A stretch of DNA of 64,000 bases from Muriiphilus sp048268845. Its GTDB lineage: Bacteria; Pseudomonadota; Alphaproteobacteria; Rhodobacterales; Rhodobacteraceae. Below the pieces are notes generated by a model, which did no database searches, was not told where the DNA came from, and saw only the letters and a program-made list of their open reading frames with translations. The translations under genes and the position numbers were made by a program. Shown piece by piece: positions 1 to 8,586 of the stretch (position 1 is its first letter; every line of letters begins with the position of its first letter). The stretch is from positions 186,001 to 250,000 of the forward strand of contig JBLWUQ010000002.1 in the NCBI GenBank assembly GCA_048268845.1, read 5' to 3'.

Positions 1-960
1 TCGGGCTGCGGCAAGACCACGTTGCTGCGTGCCATTGCCGGCCTCTCCATGCAGAATGTCGGCACGATCCGTCAAAACGGCCGCGACATCTCGTATCTGC
101 CCGTGACCCAGCGCGATTTCGGCATCGTGTTCCAGTCCTATGCGCTGTTTCCCAACCTCTCTGTCGAGCGCAATGTGGGCTACGGCCTGCACCGCGCCGG
201 GCTGTCAAGAGAGGCACGCCGGGCACGCGTCGATGAACTCCTGCAAATGGTCGGCCTTGAAGGCCACGCCAAGAAATACCCCGCCCAGCTTTCAGGCGGC
301 CAGCAGCAGCGCGTCGCGCTGGCACGCGCATTGGCGCCGTCACCCGGCCTCCTCCTGCTCGATGAGCCGTTGAGCGCGCTCGATGCCCAGGTCCGTATTC
401 ACCTGCGCGACCAGCTCACGCAGTTGCAGCGCAGCCTCGGTGTCACCACGATCATGGTCACGCATGACCAGAACGAGGCGCTGGCCATCGCGGACCGGAT
501 CGTCGTGATGAACCACGGCAAGGTCGAGCAGATCGGGACGCCTGAGGACGTGTTCTCGAACCCGGCATCGCCCTTCGTTGCGGGGTTCCTCGGAGACATG
601 AATTTCATCCCCGGCATTGTCAGAAACGGCAGGATCCTGGCCGGAGAAGGTCTCGAAATCTCGGCGCCGAAGCTGGGCGCATTCGCCGACGGGCGCGAGG
701 TCAGTTTCTGCATCAGACCGGCGGATATCGAGATCGGGCCGCTGGTTGCCGATCTGCCGAACAAGCTTGATGCAAGGATCGAAACCATCTCGTTCCGGGG
801 CAACTTCTACTATCTCGTGCTGGACTCGCCTGTCCTTGGCCAGAAACTGGAGGTCGAGATATCCAGCACGGCCTGGCCAAGCCTCGACCTGCACGAGGGT
901 TCCATGATCACCATCGCCTTCCCCGAGGCAAAGCTGCACGTTTTCCCGAAGGATCAGTGA
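1..960 (+). CDS. ABC transporter ATP-binding protein (PotA/UgpC class), 5' end missing
   Basis: The reading frame is open from base 1, so the gene begins before the window; 319 residues are visible. It starts inside the Walker A motif (SGCGKTT). Next come the Q-loop (FGIVFQSYALFPNLSV), the signature LSGGQQQR, Walker B LLLLDEPLSALD and the switch histidine in MVTHDQNEA. The last ~110 residues form a TOBE-like regulatory domain. This is the architecture of importers for polyamines, phosphonates, iron(III) or sugars. The 'GDMNFIPG' stretch after the ATPase core reminds me of 2-aminoethylphosphonate transporters, but the substrate cannot be fixed without the upstream permease and binding-protein genes. 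It would energise uptake at the inner face of the cytoplasmic membrane. The next gene points the other way, so this is the last gene of its operon. Confidence 0.9.
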   Translation, partial: SGCGKTTLLRAIAGLSMQNVGTIRQNGRDISYLPVTQRDFGIVFQSYALFPNLSVERNVGYGLHRAGLSREARRARVDELLQMVGLEGHAKKYPAQLSGGQQQRVALARALAPSPGLLLLDEPLSALDAQVRIHLRDQLTQLQRSLGVTTIMVTHDQNEALAIADRIVVMNHGKVEQIGTPEDVFSNPASPFVAGFLGDMNFIPGIVRNGRILAGEGLEISAPKLGAFADGREVSFCIRPADIEIGPLVADLPNKLDARIETISFRGNFYYLVLDSPVLGQKLEVEISSTAWPSLDLHEGSMITIAFPEAKLHVFPKDQ

Positions 961-1072
961 AGACGTCACGCGGAACCGGCCCGTCGCGCTTGCAGCGGCG
1001 GTGGGATGGCGGTGGCAATTCGGCGGATGAACGACGCTTGCCGCCCGCAGGACGTCGCGAAACAGGATGCCG

Positions 1073-2311
1073 TCACGGTGTCCGGGCAAGCTCCGGTGAC
1101 GCAAGGAACGACGCAAGTGCGGCAACGGCCGCCGCCATGTCCTGCGGCGCGGCGAACTCGTCGGGGCGGTGGCTGACGCCATCGCGGCAGCGGACGAACA
1201 GCATCGCGACCGGGCAGAGATCGGCCATCGCCGAGGCGTCATGGGTGGCGCCGGAGGGCAGGCGCGGGGCGGCTTTGCCGGTTGTCGTCGTCACCGCGTC
1301 CGCGAGCCGGTCGGACATGGTCGGATCGCACGGGGTCGCCGCCTGCGCATAGCTGCGCTGCATCTCGAGGCCAAGGCCACGCGAAGCGGACATCTGCCGT
1401 GCAAAAGCGGTGAGCGCCGCGCCCGCCGCTTCGCGCACCGCGTCGTCGGGTGCGCGCAACTCAACCGTCATGCGCACCTCGCGCGGCACCGCGTTGACCG
1501 CGCCGGGGGCGAGGGCGAGCGTGCCGACGGTTCCGAGCAGACCCGCCGTCGCGCGCGCCAGCCGGTCAACCTCGGTGACCAGCGCCGCCGCCCCCACCAG
1601 CGCGTCGCGGCGCAGGGCCATCGGTATTGTTCCGGCATGCCCGGTCTCGCCGGTCAGCACGACACCGTGCCGCTCGATACCGCATATCGCGGTGACCACG
1701 CCAAGGGCATCGCCCTGGCGCTCCAGCACCGGACCCTGTTCGATATGGACCTCCAGATAACCCAGCACGGTCGCCGGATCGCGAGCAAGGCCGGGCAGCG
1801 CGTCGGGGTCGAGGCCGAAGCCGGTCATCGCCGCGCGCAGCGGCACGCCGTCGGCATCGGCCATGTCGAGCACGCCGGGATCGAAGGTTCCGGCAAGGGC
1901 GCGCGGGCCGATCAGGGCGGTCGGGAAACGGACGCCCTCTTCATCGGCAAAGGCCATGACCTCGACCGCGAAGGGCAGGGCGATGCCTTGGTCGCGCAGC
2001 GCCTGCACCGCGAGGATCGGCAGCACGACGCCCATCGCCCCGTCAAACGCCCCGCCCTCGCGCACGCTGTCCTGATGCGAGCCGAGGATCAGGGTCGGCG
2101 CGCCGGGCGGGCCTTCCAGCCGACCGATCAGCGTGCCTGCGGCGTCGAGATGCACGGCAAGGCCCGCGGCCTCCATTTGTCCGGTGAGAAGGTCGAGCGC
2201 GCGCTTGTGTTCGGTGGTGAACGGCAGGCGGGTCACGCCGGGGCCGGGGGCGGAACAGGCGGCCAGTGCCGCAAGCCGGTCCGCCGCCTCCTGCCCGATG
2301 TCAGCCGGCAT
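1073..2311 (-). CDS. M20-family Zn-dependent amidohydrolase (allantoate amidohydrolase / N-carbamoyl-L-amino-acid hydrolase type)
   Basis: The 412-residue protein fits the ~410 aa AllC/HyuC family. The metal-site motif GSHQDSVREGGAFDGAMG (about residues 77-94) supplies the His and Asp ligands. 'ADEEGVRFP' (about residues 126-134) gives the Glu pair, and 'LEVHIEQGP' the usual bridging region. These dinuclear-metal enzymes hydrolyse allantoate, N-carbamoyl amino acids or related amides in the cytoplasm. The start overlaps the end of the DUF1028 gene by 11 bases, so the two are translationally coupled. Both diverge from a peptide-type importer, which suggests that the importer brings in an amide or ureido compound that this enzyme opens. 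The exact substrate is inference. Confidence 0.85.
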   Translation of the reverse strand: MPADIGQEAADRLAALAACSAPGPGVTRLPFTTEHKRALDLLTGQMEAAGLAVHLDAAGTLIGRLEGPPGAPTLILGSHQDSVREGGAFDGAMGVVLPILAVQALRDQGIALPFAVEVMAFADEEGVRFPTALIGPRALAGTFDPGVLDMADADGVPLRAAMTGFGLDPDALPGLARDPATVLGYLEVHIEQGPVLERQGDALGVVTAICGIERHGVVLTGETGHAGTIPMALRRDALVGAAALVTEVDRLARATAGLLGTVGTLALAPGAVNAVPREVRMTVELRAPDDAVREAAGAALTAFARQMSASRGLGLEMQRSYAQAATPCDPTMSDRLADAVTTTTGKAAPRLPSGATHDASAMADLCPVAMLFVRCRDGVSHRPDEFAAPQDMAAAVAALASFLASPELARTP

Positions 2312-2966
2312 AGGTGCGCTCCGGGTCGTTAAGGCAGGGCACTTGCGCCGCCCAGTCGGCGTAGTGGCCGGTGGTGGCGCGGGTCAGCAGCTTTTCGAGG
2401 GCCGAGAGCGGCGCGTCGGCATGGTCCACGCGCAGCGTCAGCGGCGCATGCGCCGGCGACAGCACCAGCAGCGCCGCCGACTGAAGCCCGCGCGAATCGC
2501 TGCCCGCCGCGTCGGCGGCGTTCATCCCGGCAAGCAGGCGTTGCGGGAAGCTGCCGGAGGCATCGAGAAACCCCGCGACCAGCGCCTCGACCACCGCGCC
2601 GCTCGCCAGCATGTTGCCCGCCGCCACGCCGCCGTCGAACAACCGCTGGGCCATCGCGGGCGTGTTGTCGTCGCCGGTGAAGGCCGCGCCCGGCCCGGCG
2701 GGCGGCAGGGCTGCAAGCTGGCGCTGGGCTGCGCCCCGGTCGGCGGCCACAACGGCATTCACGGCCACTTGCGCGCTTTGCCCTTCGGCCATCAGCGCCA
2801 GCACATCCTCGCCCCAGAAGGTCGAGGGCGCTTTGCCCTGGCTCGCCGACATGCCCCCCGCCAGTGTGCCCCTGAGCACCCAGCCTCCGACGCAGAGCGA
2901 CCCGGTCGCCGCCGCGCCGCCTATGGCCCCCGTTTCGGGGTCGCGGGCAAGAAGTGAAAAGGTCAT
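2301..2966 (-). CDS. DUF1028 family protein (putative Ntn-type hydrolase)
   Basis: The 221-residue protein begins MTFSLLARDPETGAIGGAAAT and continues to a SLCVGGWV segment, which is the DUF1028 pattern. I recall this family as grouped with N-terminal-nucleophile hydrolases. Here Thr2 would become the free N-terminal nucleophile after removal of Met1. The start ATG has a TGGAG about 6 bases upstream. It is the first gene of a two-gene minus-strand unit with the M20 amidohydrolase and is divergent from the ABC importer across ~100 bp. A role in degrading the imported substrate is inferred from position only; no function is proven for the family. Confidence 0.8.
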   Translation of the reverse strand: MTFSLLARDPETGAIGGAAATGSLCVGGWVLRGTLAGGMSASQGKAPSTFWGEDVLALMAEGQSAQVAVNAVVAADRGAAQRQLAALPPAGPGAAFTGDDNTPAMAQRLFDGGVAAGNMLASGAVVEALVAGFLDASGSFPQRLLAGMNAADAAGSDSRGLQSAALLVLSPAHAPLTLRVDHADAPLSALEKLLTRATTGHYADWAAQVPCLNDPERTYAG

Positions 2967-2995
2967 GGCGGCTCCAGGGTTCGATCCCTGCTATC

Positions 2996-3035
2996 TATCA
3001 TGATAAATTGACCGATGCAATTAATCATGATAATT
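2996..3035. promoter_or_regulatory. Twin ATCATGAT palindromes, candidate GntR-family operator
   Basis: TATCATGATA (2996-3005) is a perfect palindrome. A second ATCATGAT (3024-3031) sits inside the near-palindrome AATTAATCATGATAATT (3019-3035). The centres are 27 bp apart. The stretch is strongly AT-rich in a GC-rich genome and lies in the divergent gap between the DUF1028 gene and the binding-protein gene. The GntR/FCD regulator at 8558 closes the plus-strand operon and is the obvious candidate ligand. This assignment is inference. Confidence 0.55.
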
Positions 3036-3068
3036 AGCGGCGACCTGAACCAACTGGGAGAGACTCAC

Positions 3069-4646
3069 ATGAAACCCTTCGAATGGAGCCGCCGGGGCCT
3101 TATCGCAGCCGTCTTCGGCGCCGCGGTGGCCACCGGCCTGGCCGCGCCGGCCGTGTCCCAGACCCCGCCCGGCGTGCTGATCGTCGGCCAGATCGCCGAG
3201 CCGAAATCGCTCGACCCGGCGGCGGTGACGGCGGTCAACGACTTCCGCATCCTCGTGAACCTCTACGAGGGGCTGTTGATGTATGCGCCGGGCACACTGG
3301 AAGTCGCCCCGGCGCTGGCGACCGCCTGGGAGGTGTCCGAGGACGGCACCGAATACACCTTCAGCCTGCGCGACGGCGTCACCTTCCACGACGGCACCCC
3401 GTTCAACGCCGAAGCGGTGAAGTTCAACTTCGACCGGATGCTGAACGAGGATCACCCCTACCATGACACTGGCCCGTTCCCGCTGGCCTTCTTCTTCTCG
3501 GCGGTGCAGGCGACCGAGGTGATCGACGACCTGACGGTGAAGTTCACCCTCGACGCGCCCTATGCGCCGTTCCTGTCGAACCTCGCCTATCCGACGGGCC
3601 TGATGGTGTCGCCTGCCGCGGTGGAGGCCAGCGGCGCCGACTTCGGCCGCAACCCGGTCGGCACCGGCCCGTTCAAGTTCGCCGAGTGGCGCTCGAACGA
3701 GGCGGTGGTGATCGAGAAGAACCCCGATTACTGGGGTGAACCCGCAGGCACTGACGCCGTGGTGTTCCGCCCGATCACCGATGCCAACACCCGTGTGGCC
3801 GAGATGCTCGCCGGGGGCATCGACATGATGGTCGAAGTGCCGCCCACCGCGCTGTCGGAGTTCCAGGGCGAGACGTTCCGCGTGGTCGAACAGGCGGGGC
3901 CGCACCTGTGGTTCCTGATCCTGAACGCCAAGGAGGGCCCGTTCGCCGACAAGCTGGTGCGCCAGGCCGCGAACTACGCGATCAACAAGGAAGCGATCGT
4001 GAACGACGTGCTCGAGGGCACCGCCGACGTGGCCGCCGGGCCGATCCCGCCGGCCTTTGCCTGGGCTTATGACGAGAGCCTAGATCCCTATCCGTATGAC
4101 CCCGAGAAGGCCAAGGCGCTGCTTGCCGAGGCCGGTGTGGCCGAGGGCACCGAGGTGGTGTTCTATGTCACCGAGGGCGGGTCGGGCATGCTTGACCCGG
4201 TGCCGATGGGCACCGCGATCCAGGCCGATCTGAACGCGGTCGGCTTTGACGTGAAGATCGAGACCTACGAGTGGAACACCTTCCTTGGCGAGGTGAATCC
4301 CGGCCTCGAGGGCAAGGCCGACATGGCCGAGATGGCCTGGATGACCAACGACCCCGACACTTTGCCGTTCCTGGCACTACGCACCGAGGCCTGGCCGGAT
4401 GCCGGGTTCAACTCGGGCTACTACTCCAACCCGGAGGTCGATGCGCTGCTCGAGCAGGCCCGCGTCGCCACCAGCCAGGACGATCGCGCCGAGCTTTACC
4501 GCGAGATGCAGCGGATCGTCCACGACGACGCGCCCTGGGTCTTCGTCGCCAACTGGAAGCAGAACGCGGTGACCTCGGACAAGGTCGAGAATTTCTCGCT
4601 GGAGCCGTCGTTCCTGTTGATGCTGAGCGACGTGGTCAAGAACTGA
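3069..4646 (+). CDS. ABC transporter substrate-binding protein, family 5 (dipeptide/oligopeptide/nickel type)
   Basis: The 525-residue periplasmic solute-binding protein has an N-terminal signal (MKPFEWSRRG..., hydrophobic run to AAPAVSQ near residue 30). The SBP_bac_5 signature is visible: 'SLDPAAVT', 'YEGLLMYAPGTLEVAPALA', 'YTFSLRDGVTFHDGTPFNAEAVKFNFDR' in pieces, and 'NPVGTGPFKFAEW'. I chose ATG 3069 because GGGAGA lies about 8 bases upstream. An earlier in-frame ATG at 3015 falls between the two operator palindromes and would spoil the signal peptide. It should capture a peptide or peptide-like ligand in the periplasm and hand it to the permeases encoded at 4824 and 5771. It is the first gene of the operon, and strong hairpins follow it. 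Confidence 0.92.
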   Translation: MKPFEWSRRGLIAAVFGAAVATGLAAPAVSQTPPGVLIVGQIAEPKSLDPAAVTAVNDFRILVNLYEGLLMYAPGTLEVAPALATAWEVSEDGTEYTFSLRDGVTFHDGTPFNAEAVKFNFDRMLNEDHPYHDTGPFPLAFFFSAVQATEVIDDLTVKFTLDAPYAPFLSNLAYPTGLMVSPAAVEASGADFGRNPVGTGPFKFAEWRSNEAVVIEKNPDYWGEPAGTDAVVFRPITDANTRVAEMLAGGIDMMVEVPPTALSEFQGETFRVVEQAGPHLWFLILNAKEGPFADKLVRQAANYAINKEAIVNDVLEGTADVAAGPIPPAFAWAYDESLDPYPYDPEKAKALLAEAGVAEGTEVVFYVTEGGSGMLDPVPMGTAIQADLNAVGFDVKIETYEWNTFLGEVNPGLEGKADMAEMAWMTNDPDTLPFLALRTEAWPDAGFNSGYYSNPEVDALLEQARVATSQDDRAELYREMQRIVHDDAPWVFVANWKQNAVTSDKVENFSLEPSFLLMLSDVVKN

Positions 4647-4654
4647 CGGGTTTC

Positions 4655-4677
4655 GGGCCGCCCACCAAGGGCGGCCC
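4655..4677 (+). terminator. Stem-loop after the binding-protein gene (9-bp stem, no T-tract)
   Basis: GGGCCGCCC, a 5-base loop, then GGGCGGCCC form a perfect 9-bp stem 9 bases past the stop codon. No run of T follows. It probably stabilises the binding-protein message or causes partial termination, which would give more binding protein than permease. A full terminator is less likely because the permease genes lie downstream on the same strand. Confidence 0.55.
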
Positions 4678-4728
4678 GGCCCCCGCACCCCTGAGTGACC
4701 GTGCCGGGGCACGGTTGCGAACCCGGCA

Positions 4729-4752
4729 GGCGGTCTTGCGTGCAAGACCGCC
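4729..4752. repeat. Near-perfect 24-bp inverted repeat in the binding protein-permease gap
   Basis: GGCGGTCTTGC and GCAAGACCGCC flank two bases, giving a palindrome able to form a 10-bp hairpin. Just after it, at about 4757-4785, is a GAGGTATTTT...GAAAC stretch. That resembles the short intergenic repeat common in Rhodobacterales; compare 49583-49655. Confidence 0.5.
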
Positions 4753-4823
4753 GAGAGGGCCGAGGTATTTTCCGAGCGTAGAAACAGGTATTCCTTCCAA
4801 GGACACCGGAGCGGGGGAGCGCG

Positions 4824-5771
4824 ATGGGCGCCTATATCCTGAAACGACTGATCTCGGCCATTCCGGTGCTGCTCGGCATCACCGTGATCGTCTTTCTGAT
4901 CATGGCGATGATCCCCGGCGACCCCGCCACGGCGATCCTGGGCAGCTACGCCACGCCCGAGAACGTGGAAAAGCTCAACCGCGACCTCGGCCTCGACAAG
5001 CCGCTGGTCACGCGCTACTTCATCTGGCTCGGCAACATGCTCAGCGGCGATTTCGGCCGTTCGTTCAGCCTGAACCGGCCCGTGATCGACGAGATCCTCG
5101 ACCGTTTCAGCGCCACCCTGATCCTTGCGGGCGTGAGCTTCGTGCTGTGCACGCTGCTCGGCATCCTCGCCGGCGTCGTCTCGGCGGCGCGGCAATACGG
5201 GCTGGCCGACAAGGCGATCACCTTCACCGTGCTGATCGGCATCTCGGTGCCGTCGTTCTTTCTTGGCATGATGATGATCCTCGTCTTCGCGGTGAATCTG
5301 CGCTGGCTACCCGTCTCGGGGATGTATGCGATCTATGGCGGCGGCGATTTCCTCGACCTCGCGCGGCATCTGGTGATGCCGGCGCTGGCGCTCGCGGTGG
5401 TGGCGACCGGGGTGATCGCGCGGCTGTCGCGCTCGGCGATGCTCGAGGTGCTGCGCCAGGACTATATCCGCACCGCGCGCGCCAAGGGCGTGCATGAGCG
5501 CCGGGTCATCATGGGCCACGCGCTGCGCGCGGCGATGGTCTCGATCATTCCGGTGCTGGGCATCCAGGCGGGTTTCGTGCTGTCGGGCTCGGTCTATATC
5601 GAGATCGTGTTCCAGTGGCCGGGCGTGGGCCGGATGCTGGTCGACGCGATCCTGAAACGCGACATCCTGCTGGTGCAGGGCGGCGTGGTCTTCGTCGCGG
5701 CGGCCTATGTGTTCTTCAACATCGCCGTCGACGTGGCGCAATCGCTGCTCGACCCGAGGATCAAGACGTGA
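4824..5771 (+). CDS. ABC transporter permease, DppB type
   Basis: The 315-residue inner-membrane protein starts MGAYILKRLISAIPVLLGIT, typical of DppB/OppB. It has about six membrane segments and the conserved EAA-type loop (AKGVHERRVIMGHALRAAM) that docks on the ATPase. It forms half of the transmembrane channel with the permease domain of the next gene. GGGGGAGCGCG precedes the ATG. Its TGA overlaps the next ATG in the sequence TGATG. The length is normal for the family. Confidence 0.92.
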   Translation: MGAYILKRLISAIPVLLGITVIVFLIMAMIPGDPATAILGSYATPENVEKLNRDLGLDKPLVTRYFIWLGNMLSGDFGRSFSLNRPVIDEILDRFSATLILAGVSFVLCTLLGILAGVVSAARQYGLADKAITFTVLIGISVPSFFLGMMMILVFAVNLRWLPVSGMYAIYGGGDFLDLARHLVMPALALAVVATGVIARLSRSAMLEVLRQDYIRTARAKGVHERRVIMGHALRAAMVSIIPVLGIQAGFVLSGSVYIEIVFQWPGVGRMLVDAILKRDILLVQGGVVFVAAAYVFFNIAVDVAQSLLDPRIKT

Positions 5772-7639
5772 TGACGTTTCTCAAGCTCGTGTTCCGCAAC
5801 CGGCTGGCCGCGCTGGGCGCGGTGGTGCTGGGGGCGATCCTGCTGCTGGCGCTGGTCACTCCGCTGTTGCCGCTGGCCGATCCGGACGTGATCGCCACCG
5901 GCGACCGGTTCATCCGGCCTTTCACTGCGGGCCACCTGCTGGGCACCGATCACCTTGGGCGCGACCTTCTCTCGCGGCTGCTCTGGGGCACACGGCTCAG
6001 CCTTGCCGTGGGCATCGCGGCGGCGCTGGTCGCAGGCAGCATCGGTTCGGCCATCGGCATCGTCGCGGGCTATTTCGGTGGCCGGATCGACAACGTGATC
6101 ATGCGCGGCGTCGACATGCTGATGGCCTTTCCCTACATCCTCCTGGCGCTGGCCATCGTCGCGGCGCTTGGCCCCGGCCTGCTCAACGCGCTGATCGCGG
6201 TGGCGGCGGTGAACATCCCGTTCTTCGCGCGCAACATCCGGGGCGTGACCGTGGGGCTGGCGGGGCGCGAGTTCATCGACGCCGCCCGGCTGGCGGGCAT
6301 GGGAAATGGCCGGATCATCCTGACCGAGCTTCTGCCCAACGTCGCCTCGACCATCGTGATCGCGATGTCGACCACGGTGGGCTGGATGATCCTCGAGACC
6401 GCCGGGCTGTCGTTCCTCGGCCTTGGCAGCCAGCCGCCGGTGGCCGACCTCGGCTCGATGCTGGGCGAGGCGCGCGCGGCGCTGATCACCAACCCGCATA
6501 CCTCGGTGGTGCCGGGCGTGATGATCTTCCTGATCGTGATGAGCATCAACCTGCTGGGCGACGGGGTGCGCGACGCGCTCGACCCGCGGCTGAGGTCCGG
6601 CGCGCTGACCCGGCCGCGCGCGGTGACGCTGGTCGACCGCAAGGGGCAGGTGCCTGAGGCGGATCAGAAGGGGCTGTTGAATATCCAGTCGCTGGAAACG
6701 CAGTTCCACGTCGGCCCGCGCATCTTTTGCGCCGTGAACAAGGTGTCCTTGCATCTGAACCCCGGCGAGGCGCTGGGGATCATCGGCGAAAGCGGCTCGG
6801 GCAAATCGGTGACCGCGCTGTCGGTCATGGGCCTCGTCGCCTCGCCCCCCGGCGTGATCACCGGCGGCGCCGTGCGCTACGCGGGCGAGGATCTGCTGTC
6901 GGCAGACTACCGCAGCCTGCGCCAGAAGCGCGGCAACAACGTGGCCTATATCTTTCAGGACCCGCTTTCGACCCTGCATCCGCTCTACCGGGTGGGCGAC
7001 CAGCTGACCGAGGCGATCCAGGCGCATCGCAGCGTGCCCGACGCCACGGCGCGGGCGCGGGCGGTGGAGCTATTGAAGGACGTGCGTATCCCCAACGCCG
7101 AGGCGCGGGTGCGCGACTATCCGCACCAGATGTCGGGCGGGATGCGGCAGCGCGTGGGTATCGCGATGGCGCTGGCGAACGATCCCGATGTCATCATCGC
7201 GGATGAACCGACCACCGCGCTCGATGTCACCGTGCAGGCGCAGATCCTGGCGCTGCTGGACGATCTGAGGCGCGACCGTGGCCTTGCGATCATCTTCATC
7301 ACCCATGATTTCGGCGTCGTCGGGCAGCTTTGCGACCGGGTGGCGGTGATGTATGGCGGGCGCATCGTCGAGGAAGGGCCGACCGCGACCATCCTGTCGC
7401 ATCCCGCGCATCCCTATACGAAAAAGCTCATGGCCTGCGTGCCCGAGCTTGGCGGCGGCAAGCGCGAATTGGCCGCGATACCGGGCCTGCCGCCGGTGGT
7501 GTCGGACCTGCCGCCGGGCTGCGCCTTCGCGCCGCGCTGCGACAAGGCGACGGAGGCCTGCCGCGTGGGCGAGATCGAGTTCACCGGCAGCGACACCCAC
7601 CGGGTGCGCTGCATCCATCCCGAGGAGGTGCTGACATGA
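5771..7639 (+). CDS. Fused ABC permease-ATPase (DppC domain joined to DppD domain)
   Basis: This 622-residue protein joins two normally separate subunits. Residues ~1-285 are a DppC permease (LGTDHLGRDLLSRLLWGTR, about six membrane segments, EAA loop 'AARLAGMGNGRIILTELLPN'). After a ~25-residue linker, residues ~300-622 are a DppD ATPase: Walker A GESGSGKS, Q-loop YIFQDP, signature MSGGMRQR, Walker B IIADEPTTALD, and the C-terminal oligopeptide-type domain with CAFAPRCDKATEAC. The frame is continuous with no internal stop, and I saw no ribosome-binding site at the junction strong enough to suggest two proteins. Such permease/ATP-binding fusions are known. ATG 5771 overlaps the previous stop; the in-frame GTG at 5768 is an alternative. 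Confidence 0.9.
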   Translation: MTFLKLVFRNRLAALGAVVLGAILLLALVTPLLPLADPDVIATGDRFIRPFTAGHLLGTDHLGRDLLSRLLWGTRLSLAVGIAAALVAGSIGSAIGIVAGYFGGRIDNVIMRGVDMLMAFPYILLALAIVAALGPGLLNALIAVAAVNIPFFARNIRGVTVGLAGREFIDAARLAGMGNGRIILTELLPNVASTIVIAMSTTVGWMILETAGLSFLGLGSQPPVADLGSMLGEARAALITNPHTSVVPGVMIFLIVMSINLLGDGVRDALDPRLRSGALTRPRAVTLVDRKGQVPEADQKGLLNIQSLETQFHVGPRIFCAVNKVSLHLNPGEALGIIGESGSGKSVTALSVMGLVASPPGVITGGAVRYAGEDLLSADYRSLRQKRGNNVAYIFQDPLSTLHPLYRVGDQLTEAIQAHRSVPDATARARAVELLKDVRIPNAEARVRDYPHQMSGGMRQRVGIAMALANDPDVIIADEPTTALDVTVQAQILALLDDLRRDRGLAIIFITHDFGVVGQLCDRVAVMYGGRIVEEGPTATILSHPAHPYTKKLMACVPELGGGKRELAAIPGLPPVVSDLPPGCAFAPRCDKATEACRVGEIEFTGSDTHRVRCIHPEEVLT

Positions 7640-8586
7640 CCGCGCTCAAGGTGACGGACCTGTCCAAGACCTTCGCAGTCGGCGGTGGCCTGTTGCGCAA
7701 GCCGGGTGCGGTGCGCGCGGTGCGGCCGATGTCCTTCGCGGTGGCGACCGGCGAGACGCTGGGGATCGTCGGGGAATCGGGCTGCGGCAAGTCCACCTTG
7801 GCTCGGATGCTGGTGGGGTTGAACGCGCCCACCACCGGGCAGATCGAGATCGCGGGCAAGCCGCTCGACAATGCCGACCCGGCGGCCTTCGGCAAGCTGA
7901 TCCAGTATGTCTTTCAGGACCCGGTATCCTCGCTCAACCCGCGCAAGTCGATCCGCCAGATCATGGAGGCGCCGCTCAAGTGGCTGCACCGGATGGACCG
8001 CGCCGCGCGCACCGCGCGCATCGCCGAAATCTTCGCCAGCGTGAACCTGCGCGAGGAGTTCCTCGACCGCTATCCGCACGAGTTTTCCGGCGGCCAGGCC
8101 CAGCGCATCGGGGTGGCGCGCGCGCTTGCCGCCGCGCCGCGGATCATGGTGCTGGACGAGCCGGTTTCGGCGCTGGATGTCTCGGTGCAGGCGCAGGTGC
8201 TGAACCTTCTGGCCGATCTGCGCGGACAGTTCGACCTCACCTACCTTTTCATCAGCCACGACCTTGCCGTGGTCGAGGCGGTGAGCGACCGGATCATGGT
8301 GCTCTATTTCGGCGCGGTGGTGGAGATCGGACCGGCGAGGGAGGTTTTCAAAACCCCGCGCCATCCCTATACCAAGCTGCTTGCGGACAGCGCGCCGGTG
8401 GTCGGACGTCCGCTGACCGCGCCCGAGCAGAAGGACAGCGAATTGCCCGACCCGCTGAACCCGCCCCCCGGCTGCGCCTTTGCCGGCCGCTGTCCGCGGG
8501 CGACCGAGATCTGCCTGACCGTGGAGCCCGACCTCAGACCGCTTGGAGAGCATCAACTTGCCGCCTGCCACCACCCCCTCGACTGA
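7636..8586 (+). CDS. ABC transporter ATP-binding protein, DppF/OppF type
   Basis: This is the second ATPase of the importer, 316 residues. Walker A is GESGCGKST, the Q-loop is YVFQDPVSSLNPR, the signature is FSGGQAQR, Walker B is IMVLDEPVSALDVS and the switch His is in FISHDLAVV. The C-terminal Cys-containing oligopeptide-type domain (CAFAGRCPRATEIC) is present. ATG 7636 overlaps the previous stop as ATGA, with GGAGG just upstream, so translation is coupled. It pairs with the ATPase half of the fusion protein to drive uptake. Confidence 0.93.
   Translation: MTALKVTDLSKTFAVGGGLLRKPGAVRAVRPMSFAVATGETLGIVGESGCGKSTLARMLVGLNAPTTGQIEIAGKPLDNADPAAFGKLIQYVFQDPVSSLNPRKSIRQIMEAPLKWLHRMDRAARTARIAEIFASVNLREEFLDRYPHEFSGGQAQRIGVARALAAAPRIMVLDEPVSALDVSVQAQVLNLLADLRGQFDLTYLFISHDLAVVEAVSDRIMVLYFGAVVEIGPAREVFKTPRHPYTKLLADSAPVVGRPLTAPEQKDSELPDPLNPPPGCAFAGRCPRATEICLTVEPDLRPLGEHQLAACHHPLD

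Noticed and set aside
3015..3068. Earlier start for the substrate-binding protein
   Set aside because: It lies between the operator palindromes, lacks a ribosome-binding site, and would put polar residues before the signal peptide.
5615..5770. Start of the permease-ATPase fusion 52 codons earlier
   Set aside because: This part overlaps the dppB-like gene in another frame. ATG 5771 gives the normal DppC N-terminus.
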